From assembly GCA_035079385.1 (NCBI GenBank), contig JAVHKY010000056.1:5282001-5346000 (forward strand): a stretch of 64,000 nt of DNA, in the 5' to 3' direction. The DNA comes from Aspidiotus rigidus (Eukaryota; Arthropoda; Insecta; Hemiptera; Diaspididae). Shown here piece by piece: positions 31,883-44,154 of this stretch. Each line of letters begins with the position of its first letter. Positions within the stretch are counted from its first letter, which is position 1. The position numbers and the translations under genes were made by a program. The notes below the pieces were generated by a model that had not been told where the DNA came from, searched no databases, and saw nothing but the letters and a program-made list of their open reading frames with translations.

Positions 31883-32399
31883 AATGAAAATGGGCACAAT
31901 TAACATCAGAGGATATGCTGGAAAAGAAAACCAGTTGGATGAAGAACTGAACCGTAGAGGAATACGAATTGCCGTGATAAGCGAAACAAAGAAGAAGGGC
32001 AGCGGAACAGATTCAACTAAGAATTATGTCACGATATACAGTGGTGTCCCAAAATCAACGAGAGCGGCTGGAGGAGTGATGATTTATATCCATAAAGCAT
32101 ACAAAGACGAAATTCAAGAATACAATATATATCACGAGAGAATCATAACTGTAAAAATAAGAGTAGGTCGAAGCCACTTAAATATAATTGGTGTTTACGC
32201 CCCGGAAGAAGGACGAAACGAGGCGAGCGAAGACTTCTACGAAGCTCTGCAGAAGGCGATCCAGAGGATACACCCAGAAGAAGGGATTATAGTAGCAGGA
32301 GACCTAAATGCGAAGGTAGGTCGTCAAAAAGTCGGAAAAACAGTCGGAACCTTCGGAATAGACGAAACAAATGGAAACGGAAAAAGACCAGAGACGATT
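31883..32399 (+). pseudogene. LINE endonuclease domain, truncated
   Basis: From ATG at 31883 the frame reads MGTINIRGYAGK, VISETKKKG (catalytic Glu), GGVMIYIHK and VVAGDLNAKVG-like (read as IIVAGDLNAKVG, Asp/Asn of the AP endonuclease), up to GTFGIDETNGNG. The last third of the domain, including the usual SDH motif, is missing: the sequence passes directly into the pre-RT region in another frame. This internal deletion inactivates the copy. Confidence 0.85.
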
Positions 32400-34341
32400 A
32401 AACATGGCCGCCGAAAACAAAAATACCAGCCAAGACATTGAGGAAGAGTGGCGCAATATAAAAGACATCGTGAAACAGGCAGTCCATGAGAGTCTAGGAA
32501 CTAGGCGTGCGAAAATCCCGGATAAAAAATTGAGAAACTGGAATGAAGAAATGCAGACATTAGTAAGAGAGAAACAGGCCGCCTTTCGAAGATGGATGAA
32601 CACCAAAAAAATGGAGGATAAAGTAGAGTATAACAAGAGAGCAGCTCTGGCAAAGAGAAAATCCCGAGAACTACAACGGAATAGCTGGGACGATTTTGTA
32701 GCCAATTTGGAGCAAGAAGTTTACAAAGTAAGACCAAGAGCGTACAAAATATTAAGGAGAATAAGAAGTGACTTTAATGAAAGAGTAAATCTACCGAAAT
32801 TACAAATGAAGGATGCGGAAAAATATTTCAGTGAACTGTGGAATAACACCAGTAACAATGCATGGGAAGAAGCAGCTGAAAGCATAGAAGGAGACAGTGA
32901 AGAAATAAACAAACAAGAGCTAGATGAAGCCTTGAGAAGAACAAAAAATTCAAAAGCACCCGGAGAGGATGAAATACCTTCAGAACTGTACAAATACGCC
33001 AGTGCAAGTTTTAAGAAAAGGTTACTCAAATTCATGAATCTCATAATGAGAAAAGAACAAATTCCTGAAGAATATCGAAACGCCATAGTTATACCAATCT
33101 TTAAGAAAGGGGACATGTTGAAAGCTGAAAACTACAGAGGTATAAGTCTTCTAAATACGTGCTACAAAATACTAGTAAAGATCTGGGCAAAGAAAATAAG
33201 CGAAGCGATTGAAACAAAACTTCTGGAAAGCCAGAACGGTTTCAGAAGAGGCAGATCGTGCACAGACGCAAGTTATACCGTAAAACTACTCATGGAAAAA
33301 AGAATAGAACACAATGAAGAAACGCACTTGTGCTTCATAGACCTAGAAAAAGCGTATGACAATGTGAACCGACACGAACTCTTCAAGATTCTCCCTGAGT
33401 ATAATATATCGCCAAAAATGATAAGAATAATACAAAAAGTATACGAGAACAAAAAATTGGTCATAAAATTAGGAGAACAAAAATCAGACCACGTACAAAT
33501 CAACAGAGGGGTAAGACAGGGATGCCCTCTGTCATGCGTCCTCTTCAATATATACATGGATGCAATAACGAGAGAATGGATCACAAACAAACCCAGAGGA
33601 GTGAATCTAGAAAACGGCAAACACATAGAAACCGTTTTGTTTGCAGATGACCAGGTCATAGTAGCAGAAAACGAGGACGATCTACAGAGAAGTGCATATA
33701 GCCTTGGAAAAGTAATGGCGAAGTACGGCATGAAAATATCCTTGAAGAAAACGAAAACAATAGCCTTCAAAGGAAAGGAACCAGTACGGAGTAAGATCGT
33801 GGTATACAATGGAATTGTGGAACAGGTGAACACCTTCCGTTACTTAGGCATGGACATATCGTATAAAGGAGAAGTAGATATCGAAAACAAACTGTATAAA
33901 TTTATAAAACTAACAGGCCTATTGAATAGAACCATGCCAGTAAATAAAGTGAGGAAAGAAACCCGAGTACGAGTTTACAACACCCTCGCCGTACCAACCC
34001 TAACTTACGGATGCGAAAACTGGGCGATGAAAAAAGCTGACAAGAGAAGAATTACATCTGCTGAGATGCGCTTCATGCGAAGGACCGCAGGGGTAACACT
34101 GAGCGACAGAATAAAATCCGAAGTAATTACAGATTCTCTGGGAGTGACACCTATAATACGCAGAATAAAAAATTATCGAAAAAAATGGAGATCGCACGTG
34201 GAGAGAATGGAGGAGGGAAGATCTCCAAAAATGATCACAGAATACACTCCAACGGCTAAGAGATCAAGAGGAAGACCAAGGAAAAAATTGGTAGATACAT
34301 CTAGCTCCGATTCGGCTTCGAACACACCGACAGGCCAATAG
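32371..34341 (+). CDS. LINE reverse transcriptase
   Basis: A 656-codon ORF with a full RT domain. Motifs: VIPIFKKGD, AENYRGISLL, QNGFRRGRSC, FIDLEKAYDNVNR (first Asp), RQGCPLSCVLFN, FADDQVIVAE (catalytic FADD) and YLGMDIS. C-terminal to RT are LTYGCENWAMKK and GRPRKKL, common to RTE-like and related insect LINEs. The domain itself seems intact even though the linked endonuclease is deleted. RT would copy its own RNA at a nicked target. Confidence 0.9.
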   Translation: METEKDQRRLNMAAENKNTSQDIEEEWRNIKDIVKQAVHESLGTRRAKIPDKKLRNWNEEMQTLVREKQAAFRRWMNTKKMEDKVEYNKRAALAKRKSRELQRNSWDDFVANLEQEVYKVRPRAYKILRRIRSDFNERVNLPKLQMKDAEKYFSELWNNTSNNAWEEAAESIEGDSEEINKQELDEALRRTKNSKAPGEDEIPSELYKYASASFKKRLLKFMNLIMRKEQIPEEYRNAIVIPIFKKGDMLKAENYRGISLLNTCYKILVKIWAKKISEAIETKLLESQNGFRRGRSCTDASYTVKLLMEKRIEHNEETHLCFIDLEKAYDNVNRHELFKILPEYNISPKMIRIIQKVYENKKLVIKLGEQKSDHVQINRGVRQGCPLSCVLFNIYMDAITREWITNKPRGVNLENGKHIETVLFADDQVIVAENEDDLQRSAYSLGKVMAKYGMKISLKKTKTIAFKGKEPVRSKIVVYNGIVEQVNTFRYLGMDISYKGEVDIENKLYKFIKLTGLLNRTMPVNKVRKETRVRVYNTLAVPTLTYGCENWAMKKADKRRITSAEMRFMRRTAGVTLSDRIKSEVITDSLGVTPIIRRIKNYRKKWRSHVERMEEGRSPKMITEYTPTAKRSRGRPRKKLVDTSSSDSASNTPTGQ

Positions 34342-34410
34342 GCCTACCGTGGAAAAAGGATACGACGACGACGACGACGACGAAAAAAAAAAAAAACATA
34401 CATACATAGG

Positions 34411-34411
34411 C

Positions 34412-34497
<86 letters not shown>
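34411..34497. repeat. (CA)n microsatellite
   Basis: A long uninterrupted CA run next to the LINE 3' tail. Confidence 0.98.
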
Positions 34498-34498
<1 letters not shown>

Positions 34499-34719
34499 AC
34501 TAGTGTCCTTCTGAAGGCATTCCTATGCAGATGGAAAATGTCCAGGTCCGGGTATTCCCCACTTATCTCATTAGTTGAGTGGGAGTGCAGATAAGTAGGG
34601 ATAAAATAAGTGGAGGTTAAGATATAGAGTGAACAGCTCAAGTATATGGTTAAATATAAGTGGGGATTAAGTAGGGATAGAATAAGTATAAGGATACAAT
34701 AAGTGTGGGTAAGATATGG

Positions 34720-35160
34720 TGTACTGGTGTACATGAATATTATGCTCTTTATTTTACGTCGTAATAAAAGGTCTACGTACATTCGAATACTTGTTACAAT
34801 AGTGACGTCATGAGCATGAATAAAAATACCGTTTATCGTATTTATAAGTACGTAAGACAATCGTACTTGGCGCGATCGACCAGATCGCGTCACACCTATA
34901 TACTCGTGTGAGATATACATACCATCGGAGAGGAAAGTCGTTAATCAAGCCACAATCGAAGAAAAAGTAACGTCAACCGCGTAATTAATTTGTAAATCTT
35001 TTTCTTTGTAACGTAACGTAATGTAATTATACGTAGCTAGTCTATATTCGCGAACATTAATCCTGTTTTTTGATGTAAATTAAACCTCTACTCCAAAGCC
35101 CGACTTTGTAGTTCATCGATTCTCATACTCTGACCAGGATCCGGGCTGGTCATCATACTG
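34720..35160 (+). repeat. Possible solo LTR-like segment
   Basis: The segment has TATA-like TATTTATAAGTACG, an ATTAAA polyadenylation-like word near 35080 and the ending GACCAGGATCCGGGCTGGTCATCA, reminiscent of an insect LTR end. No second copy or target duplication was found, so this is tentative. Confidence 0.25.
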
Positions 35161-35672
35161 ACACAAGAGAGAAAGAAAATTCTTAGCAATATCGTAACTT
35201 GACACTATTGATTCATCGAGAAATAAGCAGCGATCGAAAACCTTTCACGGAAGCATTGAAGGTCACTAGACGCACCCTCGTCTACAGTTTATTACAGGCC
35301 TTTACAAGTGAGCTTATCCTGTCTCCTAACATCAGCTTAATTGGAATGCTCTTCTCGAACTATCTTGGACAAAATGAGTGTCACTCTCCCCTAAGAATTA
35401 CTCTTTCTCCGGTTATTCCGTCCGATCCCCCATAATACGGGCAGTGAGGACGCAAGAGTCATAAAGTATGTGAGGCGGAGAAGAGCGATTTGTATGCAAG
35501 TTTGTGAAATCAGATAGGAATATGATCAGTAACGAGACGTGATTTCGGGCAGAAAAATTTGTTTTTGGTGAGTCAAGTGTCATAGGGCCAAGTCAGGTAT
35601 TGGCGGTTACGATCGAATAAGTGGACGCAGTTTAATGATTGGTAAACGGATGAAGTCTTATGTTGCAATGCA

Positions 35673-35706
<34 letters not shown>

Positions 35707-35793
35707 GTGATATCCTCAAGAACAATTCTTTTCAATTCTATATTACCGTCCAAGAAAAACGCCTGAAAGATAGCATGGCAGGTTGTATCTTAA

Positions 35794-36110
35794 TCAAGTA
35801 ATATTGGAGACAATAAAGTGTAGAAAGTCTGCAAAACTACGAGCCATGTTTCGTATAATCTTAAGAGCTTCTGTGTTTGGGTAGTCGTAGAGCCGTGCGA
35901 TGTATTTGGTCGTTTCCCGCGTAGCTATTTGCAAGACTTTTTCTGAAGCCAGGTCTTCATGTAACCGTTGATTTGTAAAGTACCATGAGGCTCCTGTAAT
36001 TTTGCGGGGTACACTATTCGCTGAAATCATTGAAGAATTTCAATGTTGCTATTTACAGCAGAGCTCCAGAGCAGAATGCCAAACATCCAAATAGGACAAA
36101 GCATCGTAGT
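35794..36110 (-). pseudogene. Jockey-like LINE C-terminal remnant
   Basis: Minus-strand translation gives MFGILLWSSAVNSNIEILQ and, after a stop and shift, GASWYFTNQRLHEDL and YIARLYDYPNTEALK. This matches the conserved post-RT region of Jockey-type LINEs (G.QLWG.A..SN..I..R.Q.K; APWY..N..LH.DL; RL..H.N). About 100 codons, with frameshift and stop. Confidence 0.6.
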
Positions 36111-36397
36111 GATTATAGAGCAGCTAGCCTTTCATTTGCGAGTGGTTATCGACTTTTCGTTTTAAACAACCAAAATATGGCACAAAATCAAATTTTCAGT
36201 TCCTTTCTCTTTTTCATAACGTGTATTTTCCAGTCAAGTTTACTAATTTGATATAGGCCCAGATATTGTGCGCACTACTGATATGAAAAGCTAAACGTGA
36301 ACGTGAAATTTGATCAGAAAAACAGAATTCTCTAAACTTTTTAGGCGACCTTTGCACGAAAATTTCTAGTTCTTCCCCACAAACATCCACTATGAAA

Positions 36398-37704
36398 TTA
36401 ATTTTCGGATCCCTCACGGAAGCTGTGGCCACTGTTTATTAAGTGATCGGCGAAAGCTGACTCCCCCAAGTGTCCCTTCTTCCAAGACTTCAGGTGCTCA
36501 GCTACTCGAACTTTCATTTGGCGGCTGGTCTCACCAATATAAAAGCCTCCACAATCCTCACACTCCAACTTATACACACCACTCCTCTCATCAACAGGTA
36601 TGGGGTCCTTCAGTCTCACAAACAACCTCTTGACTGTGGTAGGGTTGTAAAACGCGGGTCTGAAGCCAAACGGGCGAAAGGCCCGACCCAATTGCTGGGA
36701 GAACTTCCCCAAGAAAGGGAGACTGATCCAACGCAAACGGCGATCACGGATCGTGTCTCGGGGGAGGGAGGTGGTGGAATCCAGGAGGCCCCTCGTAACT
36801 TTCCTCCGAACCATCACGTCAACATCAACATTGACCCCATTCACTCTGGCCAGGTGTTTTATTGTGATTAACTCTTTCTTGAAGGCAGACTGACTCAAAG
36901 GAATACGAGTCAGTCTGTGAACTAGGCTATGAAAAGCAGCCATCTTGTGAGCAACAGGACCGAACGAACCACCGTGGACTAAAACATCGGTCGTAGTATC
37001 TTTCCTGTAAATTCCAAACTTATGGATACCGTCTATTATAGAGATCGATAAATCCAAAAAGTTGATGGAAAATACCCCTATTTCCAACGTAAATTTGATG
37101 GAAGGGTACCAGGAATTGAGGTACCTCAGAAACTCACCAAGGAGATCTGGGTGACCAGTCCAGGTACATAGAACGTCATCAACGTACCTGTGCCAATAAT
37201 GAATATGATTAAGTAACACCTGGTTCGAGGAAAAGAGGTCAAGTTCAAACTTGGACATGAAGATTTCGGATATGAGAGAGCCTAGTGGTGATCCAATGGG
37301 GATCCCTACTTCGTCAGGGAACTCGAAAAATTTCCCTTCAAATTTACAATAGTTAAGGGACCAGCAAGTATTAAGAAGATCGAAGAATTCGTGAAGCTCA
37401 TTATGAGGAATGTTGGCTTTGACGAGTAGCTCACCCATACGCTGGATAGTAGCAGCCTTAGGAATATTCGGGAACAAACCAACAACATCAAACGAGCAGA
37501 TGGTCGTTCCCGGGGGAAGGCTTACATCCTTGAGGACGTCAGTTAAAGAGGCCGAATTCAAGACCGAATGAGGGGATTCAAAATCAATACGATTTTTGAA
37601 CCAACGGTCAAGGAATTTAGCAAGGAGGTAGGTAGGAGAAGAGACGAAAGAAACAACGGGTCGCATCGGGGTATTGTTCTTATGCACTTTAGGCAGCCCG
37701 TTCG
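36398..37704 (-). mobile_element. Penelope-like element: RT plus GIY-YIG endonuclease, 5'-truncated
   Basis: A 429-codon ORF that lacks the beginning of the Penelope protein. RT: RPVVSFVSSPTYLLAKFL, FDVVGLFPNIP (first Asp), GIPIGSPLGSLISEIFM, YWHRYVDDVLC (YVDD). The GIY-YIG nuclease is at the C-terminus: SGVYKLECEDCGGFYIGETS...VRVAEHL. The frame ends at FREGSEN. Coding similarity on the other side ends at LPKVHKNN at 37704, where a different repeat begins. Related to telomerase RT in origin; integration uses the GIY-YIG nuclease. Confidence 0.92.
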
Positions 37705-38062
37705 TATAATGAAGCCTAGTCTAGTATACTAAGCTAGTACTAAGCTAGTATTGCACGAACGCAAGGGCACGCAAATTTCGAAATTAGGGTAGGGGTCAGA
37801 GAAAATAAGTCTAGTTTAGAGCTAGTATAAAGCTAGTCTAGTATGAAGCAAGCCCAGTATACAGTGTCAAATAATATAGCTCAGCTACTGGCTAGTATAA
37901 TGAAGCCTAGTCTAGTATACTAAGCTAGTACTAAGCTAGTATTGCACGCACGCGCACGCACGCACGCAAATTTCGAAATTAGGGTAGGGCTCAGAGAAAA
38001 AATCCCAAGTGCCAAGGTCACCTGCACGCACGCACGCACGCGCACGCAAATTTCGAAATTCA
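37705..38062. repeat. Direct repeats with CTAGTATACTAAGCTAGTA words and (CACG)n
   Basis: A unit of about 95 bp (AATGAAGCCTAGTCTAGTAT ... CACGCAAATTTCGAAATTAGGG) occurs at 37705 and 37896, with a third partial copy at about 38020. Each carries a CACGCACG run of variable length. The segment touches the truncated end of the Penelope element. Confidence 0.75.
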
Positions 38063-38502
38063 GGCCAGATCAAAGACATGAAACATGTCAAAAAAAAGTA
38101 CTTGTACCTAGATGGTGATTGGGTACGTAAAAGGAAAAGGTTGAAAATGTTTCGTCCGCCTAAAATTTATTGCCATATTTTCGATAAATTGCAAATGAGT
38201 AAAAAGAGAACAAGAGTTTTTTCGGGTCGTCTGCTTTCTATTTTATTTATTTATCTTTTTCTCATGGACCAATTTTCTTAATGACAGTAAAAAAACATAT
38301 CTAGCCAGTTATTTTTTTCTAGAATATACCTTCCGACAGTTTTTCTATTAAATATAAACGACCATGATAATCAAAGACGCAACGTGTTGAACCAGTATCG
38401 ATATCGCGTGGTATATTGAGGATATAAGTATCACATCCGCAATAGTTCACAATTAATTTGGTCATTAATCCATAGCTCGTCATAAAAAAACAATCTTCTA
38501 TA

Positions 38503-38706
38503 GGGCTTTTCCATGTCGGCGCATTGCATATGTATTTTCCTACGTGTTATCGAAATGGTAGTATTCCTAACATTGTTCTTATGGCAAACTACTCCACAAT
38601 GAAAATGAGTATGCAATCCAGCAACACCCATAAGAGCAATGTTAGAAATACTACCATTTCGATAACACGTAGGAGAATACGTATGCAATGCGCCGACATG
38701 GAAAAG
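38503..38706. mobile_element. 204-bp foldback MITE, near-perfect arms
   Basis: Arms of about 83 bp (GGGCTTTTCCATGTCGGCGC... and its inverse) enclose a 40-bp loop. Flanking TA/TATA could be a Tc1/mariner-type duplication, but this is not certain. Confidence 0.75.
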
Positions 38707-38816
38707 CTCTATTAATTATTATGTATTTTTTCTAAATTGTACGTAGTAAAAACCTTTCCGACCATTGTGGGCGAACAATTTATATCAGTAATGAATACGT
38801 GTGATATTCTTCTTAC

Positions 38817-39021
38817 CTTTTGTGGCGCAGTATCGCAGTTACCGGAAGAATGTCGCCTAGGATTCTCATTTTGATCGACTATTCCGTTGACTAAGGAGAA
38901 TTGATTGTGATTCGAATTACAGAAGTATTCAACTTTATTGGGCAGATATAATTGTAACAATGTCTGATCCTGATGTTGACCCGTATCGACTGGATAAGCT
39001 ATACTGGCTGCTCTCTGTGTC
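38817..39021 (-). CDS. Corin: Corin-like gene exon: upstream cytoplasmic region
   Basis: A 205-nt open exon with a TTTTCAG acceptor and a GTAAGA donor, joining in phase 0 to 27319. It contains LLQLYLPNKVEYFCNSNHNQ and ends CDTAPQK. The exon begins in phase 2, so at least one further 5' exon with the start codon must lie upstream. None was identified in the remaining 25 kb. The link to the Corin-like gene rests on strand, phase and splice-site quality, not on homology. Confidence 0.6.
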
Positions 39022-40285
39022 CTGAAAATTCAAATTTTCATTGAAATATAGGTATGGAAACTATAGACAAAACTGAAAAAAATGTAATTATAAAATTTTT
39101 AAAAATGATTCCGACTTACAATATAGCTTTTAATAAAAAAGAAAAGAGCACGTGTTTGGTTTTGCTGCCGAAATAAATCGTATATATTATCTCGATGGTA
39201 TCATTTTGTAAGAATACAGTTCGTACGCGAACATTATGAATGATGTTCTCGATAAAGGAGTAAGGGCAATTGATACGCAGCGTGAATCGTGATATTAAGG
39301 CTTCTTTTTGATATCACTGTAGAATTTTTAATTGGAGAGTTGACACCAATTACTGTATACCTGAGTTTTTTGCCGGGCTTGAATTGGAAGGGTTGATGAG
39401 AAACGTAATTAATAATACGGCCGGTCGTCGTAGGTTTTATTTAATTATAATGGCTAAATCTAAAACTTGATGAGTTACAATCTCCTTTAATAATTAATTA
39501 ATGTTTACATTAAAGAAATTAATGCGGTCATAATTTTGTAATTGAACAGGCTGTCACCCACATATTTGGTACAAAATTTGAAACCAAAATTCTCTTTAAG
39601 CGTCATAAATATTTTCTCAGGAACAAGGTTCACGACAAAGGGTGAGATCGAGTAGTTACCCATTGCCACTCCCTCTATTTGAGCATGAAAAAACTTTCAT
39701 TATAGCAGAAATACCCTCAGCTTAAACATAATTTGACAGTATTCAAAAATAATTCTTTAGTAAAAGGAGTGAGTTCTTTAAGTTCAGACCATCTTACGGT
39801 TATAAGTAATACCTTTAAATTCTTAAATAACTTTCATAACCGCTTGAAGTTTACTGTTGAATTACAAAATTGTAACGAGAATTTTCCAGTATCTCGCCAG
39901 AGGCCTTCATTTCTACAACACACTTGATATCGCGAACGAGTGTGATCGTAAAAACAGAACAACCAAATGATTCTATACGTTTGGGATTGCACCCACATCT
40001 GTTCGGCTTTCCCATCACAAAAATAATGGCCGAATACGAGTGCAAAAGAATAAAATAGAGGAACAAGTTTAAAAATTAATTGATGTCCCAGATGAGCCCT
40101 GCACGAGTTATTAATTGCTGACCACGAGAAATAGTTTTTTTTTTTTTATTACATCCAACTAGAGAAAAATTATACACAACAAACACAAAAAAAGACAAAA
40201 TAAAACAAACAAAAAAAAAAAACGAAAAAGGAAAAAAATACAAAAAGAATAGGGGAAAAATATTATACACATACATACATGTATA
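39022..40285. other. No gene seen
   Basis: AT-rich DNA probably within the next Corin intron. Short ORFs only, no domain signal. Confidence 0.35.
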
Positions 40286-40289
40286 AAAA

Positions 40290-40620
40290 ACGACGGCTTC
40301 CTTAACGAAGTTAAACGAGGAACACAGGGAACTTGTTTTATGAGTCAAATGGGATTTGGTATTGAAAATTCAAGGAAGCCTAGACCTAGATAAAGCTAGC
40401 ATAAAGAAGGCCTAGACCTACTATAAACCTAGTATAATATAGTTTGAGAGTCTAAATTTTTCTCGAATCTCCAGCTGTATATGATAGCTCGAGAGTTGAA
40501 ATTTTTCCAAGTCCCTTTTATATCATACATAGCTCGAGAGTCGAAATTTTTCCAAGCTTTTTGCTGGACGGCGCACGGCAAATTTCTCAAAAAGCCCCCC
40601 ATAAAACAGGTTCCCTGTTA
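40290..40620. repeat. Copy A of an inverted-repeat family with GGGAAC.TGTTTTATG ends
   Basis: Between CAGGGAACTTGTTTTATG (about 40328) and CATAAAACAGGTTCCCTG (ending about 40618) are tandem units with AGCTCGAGAGTCGAAATTTTT and CCAAGTCCC. Both this segment and its left flank recur inverted at 58650-59215. CAGGG ends would suit a hAT-type MITE. More units of the same word follow at 40870-41000. Confidence 0.6.
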
Positions 40621-41138
40621 AAAAAAAAAAAAAGTGAAAACAATAGTACTCCGACATAGCAATCCGTTGTGAGGGCTGGAGCCGAGTTTAATTTCTTGTA
40701 CTAAAAGAGTATGATTTAAACGATCTTTAGAATTTAAAGAGAGTAAATCATAAAAATTAGATGCCATCGAAGGACTGCAATGGCAGCGGGGAACCCGACG
40801 TCCCGAGTCCCCTAGAGCCTGAAGTCTTTCTAAGTCCTGAAAATCATGATGTGACAACTTAAAAGCCGTCGTCTTTCCAAGTCCCCTTCTTATCATACAT
40901 GGCTAGAGGGTCGAAATTTTTCCAAGTCCCCCTCCTATCATATATAGCTCGGAGGTAGGAATTTTTCCAAGTCCCCCTCTCCTATCAACCTCGCTCGTGG
41001 ACGAAAATTTTCTGGAAGTATCCCCAACAAAAGGGATAGCGGGTTCCCACTAAAAAAAAAGAGAGAAAGAAGGTTGGAAAGAGGATGGCTGCTGGGCCTT
41101 ACCTCGAACGAAAAATGGAAAAAATGAATTAAATTTAA

Positions 41139-41515
41139 ATGTTGATGGAAGGAGGTAGGTCAGAGATAAATTTGAAAATGTGTGAGAAAATTGAAGGGTT
41201 TTCTGATGATAGGAGGTCGGTGGCTCTGAGAAGGGTAGCGAATTGTAGATTGATGGCTTCTGCGTATAGTATTTGTCTAATGTTGGATATTTCTGGACAT
41301 TCGAAAAGATGATGATTGATGTCGCGCCTTTAGAAGGATTGTCTGGATGGAGAGGGCATAATATATCAGATTCGGAAAGATTAAAACGTTTTAAGTGAGC
41401 GGGGAAACGATTGTGTCCAAAACGAAGACGGTTGAGTTGAACTATAAGGGAGCGGGGAATATCGTTAAAAAGTTTATACCAAGGGAATGCTGGAAGTAGA
41501 GGTTGAACGAAAAAA
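41139..41515 (-). pseudogene. I/R1-type LINE C-terminal remnant
   Basis: Minus-strand translation reads FPWYKLFNDIPRSLIVQLNR, RFGHNRFPAHLKRF and SDILCPLHPDNP. After a one-base shift it continues INHHLFECPEISNIRQILY to a stop near the 3' end. This is the end of the RNase H-like / Cys-tail region of I, R1 or Loa LINEs (INRLR.GH...P.HL.R; HILF.CP). Confidence 0.6.
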
Positions 41516-41519
41516 GTAA

Positions 41520-42640
41520 ATTACGGAACAGGAAAAGTAAGTAAAAGATAACCGAGTAAGCAATTCGCGAATAACGAGCATGAGCGAGTGAAGTGACGCG
41601 CATTTATTGTTAAAAATATTAGACATTTTCGATATATACAAAATATTTTAAAATATAAATATTCCGAAAATATTAGGTACGATCAGTATAAAATATTAAT
41701 TAGATATTTAATTAGAATGTATCATTCACCGCGTCGCTTTCTCAAACACCAGTTTGAGCTTAAGTCTCCGCTCTATGCGCATTAAAACTCACCCCATGGA
41801 GTATAATACCCTTCCCACACTATTTACCACTTCCAACGATAATGGTTAAGATAATACAAAAAACACTGGTATACGACTTTTCTCCTCACACATTCAAAAC
41901 TCATTAGGCTAAATCGTATTATCACACCCAGTCTTTTTTTAGAATAAATACCAATAACCTATCAATCAAGTCAGATACCTATTTAAAACGTGCTACAACG
42001 TCGAAAAATACAAAAACGTGCAAAATAAAATTTAAATGGGGGAGGGTCCTACATGCAAGATCGATAAACATTACTAATCAGATTTACATCAACAATAACC
42101 AAGAAAAAGATGCAATATCATGAACTTCCGGGCTCTAGAGATAAGCGAGGAAAACAATCAAGAAAAAGATGAAAATGCGAATATTCTAATAAACCAAGGA
42201 ATGTAAAAGTGGGGAGTGATTGTTAAGGTGTAACATTGATGAGTTAAATCAAAAGCGAATGCGACAGTAAATTATTCATGAAAGAATGATAGAATAGAAG
42301 TGAGTATTACCTATTGTCTAGGAAAATTACGATCGGAGATGTTTGTTTTACGTCATTCATGACCTATACAGAGAGCTACTTAGCAGTGACTATAGAATTC
42401 GCATCGAGATCGAAAATTAACAATGTTTATTATTGAGTGTTAGTTTTTCTTTGTAAAAAATGAAAAAAAGTTCTTTTCTTTACACCCATACGATAACGCC
42501 GACTATATATAGGATTAGGAGAAACGGCATTACAGGCAATATTTGAAAAATTTTAAATTAAGTAACGTGATAGTACAGAGATAATCCTGAAAGTATTTTT
42601 CACGCTGAATTCAATGGTGGTCTTCGCTTTTTTCAATTAC
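41520..42640. other. No gene seen
   Basis: AT-rich sequence without a convincing ORF, RNA gene or repeat structure. Confidence 0.35.
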
Positions 42641-42665
42641 CTTTTGTTTTCGAGTAATGTAGAAA

Positions 42666-42710
42666 TATGCACGTTCGTCAACATGATATACTTTTGACGA
42701 ACGTGCATTT
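42666..42710. repeat. Short perfect hairpin
   Basis: ATGCACGTTCGTCAA and its inverse are separated by a 14-nt loop. Part of the arm (GTGCACGTTCGTCAA) recurs at about 42871, so it is likely a MITE terminus pair. A similar hairpin with AAGTGGATATACGTCC arms is at 43112-43162. Confidence 0.55.
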
Positions 42711-43958
42711 TATCGTATGTCTCATCAGGGAAAGAGTTTCACTGAAAAAGAAGGACACCATTGAATTTCTCGTGAAAATTTACTTCGGAATTCGTCAAAC
42801 AAGTATCGTAAGGTGTAACTAAATGTAACTAGAGAGATTAGCAATTTTGTCCGTTTCTCCAAAACGAATGGAGTGCACGTTCGTCAATCATTCTTTGCAC
42901 GGCAGACACCTGGCGTATAAAGTGAGAATGACGTATATCCAAAACAACGATTCGGAGAATGATATATTGCTTTCAAAAAGAACGAAGAAATTATTCTACA
43001 ATCCTGCAAATTTCACGATTTCTAATATTTTTATCTAAAAATCCGACGGTCGTTTTAAATTTTTGTTAACGGCATTAGTATTAGATAGAGATATTTACTA
43101 ATATTCACGTAAGTGGATATACGTCCCATTTGCCGACAAAGGAATAGGACGTATATCCACTTTCAAATGATTTCACAGACGAAACACACACGCACACACT
43201 CGTAGGTAAATTTGCCAGAAGATCCGTTTTTCTAGATTCGTATTTCCGATATACATACGTCAATCTCACTTTGGACGGCAGACAAAGCACTTCGTTTTGT
43301 AGGCGAAACCACACTCTGTAAATGCGCGTTGTTGTAGCGTCAAAATCAGTACTGCGCATGTGCAATATGAATTTTCATATCTACCCTTGGTGAGATATGA
43401 ATAATATACGCGGGTAACAAAACTACTACGCTTTCTCATCGCGTAAAGAAAAATGTTATGTGTAACACGGTCGGAAAAGCATTTCTCAACTCTGTGCAAA
43501 TATCAACCCTTGCCTTTGGCTCGGGTCGCTAACTTTGCACTCAATGAGAAATGACTCATTTTTTCCCTTGTGCACAAATAACTATTTCTTGGAAGAGAAG
43601 TGAGTAGGCTTATTTGATCGTGCCGCACAGCATTACAGGGTGACAACAAGAAGGGGAAAAAATTGATGGGCGCAGCAGGTGATGAACGGAAGATTTCCTT
43701 AATTTGATCTGAATCGATTTTTATGAAAGAAGATGATTTGTAGAAAATTTTACGCTCTACAAATTTGATTCTCATAATTTTTTTCCTAAAGTGCTTACTC
43801 ACTGAATATTCTAATGGGAAATTTACTCTGATCCCGTTTGATCATGACCATCATTGACTATACATTATTACTTTGTAAGCATGGGACCTATAATCATCGT
43901 AAGACTCCTAGGCGACTAAATGACCGGCCCAAATTATCAAGCAAAGTTGGAAAGCTAG

Positions 43959-44154
43959 ATGAAGGCTGAATGTCTAAAGCCAAAGCCAGATAATTTTTGG
44001 AAACAAGCTGAAACTATTCCAATCCCTTTACCGGTATTTTATTCATTGAAACTACATCAGCAAGCGACTGTTCTGTTATTCTGGGATTATGACAATATCC
44101 CTGCTAAACAAAGTTTAATTGACATAGGTACTATCCACATAAGCAATCAGAAAG
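43959..44154 (+). other. Unrecognised short ORF cut by a MITE
   Basis: About 65 codons starting MKAECLKPKPDNFWKQAE with FWDYDNIPAKQ, open until the CACTA-like MITE at 44155. It is composition-balanced enough to be an exon or TE remnant, but I cannot name it. Confidence 0.2.

Larger units (their letters stand above)
31200..34383 (+). mobile_element. RTE-like non-LTR retrotransposon, defective
   Basis: Endonuclease then reverse transcriptase on one strand, ending in an (ACG)n tail (34363-34382) followed by an A-run, as in RTE-type and related LINEs. The 5' limit is uncertain. A 5' region with repeated GAAGGAAAACTCCG-type segments precedes the ORF. No target duplication identified. Confidence 0.8.

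Noticed and set aside
33273..33833. Antisense ORF opposite the LINE RT
   Set aside because: Shadow of a purine-rich coding strand.
34264..34920. Long minus-strand ORF with alternating Cys-Val
   Set aside because: Translation of the (CA)n microsatellite and LINE tail.
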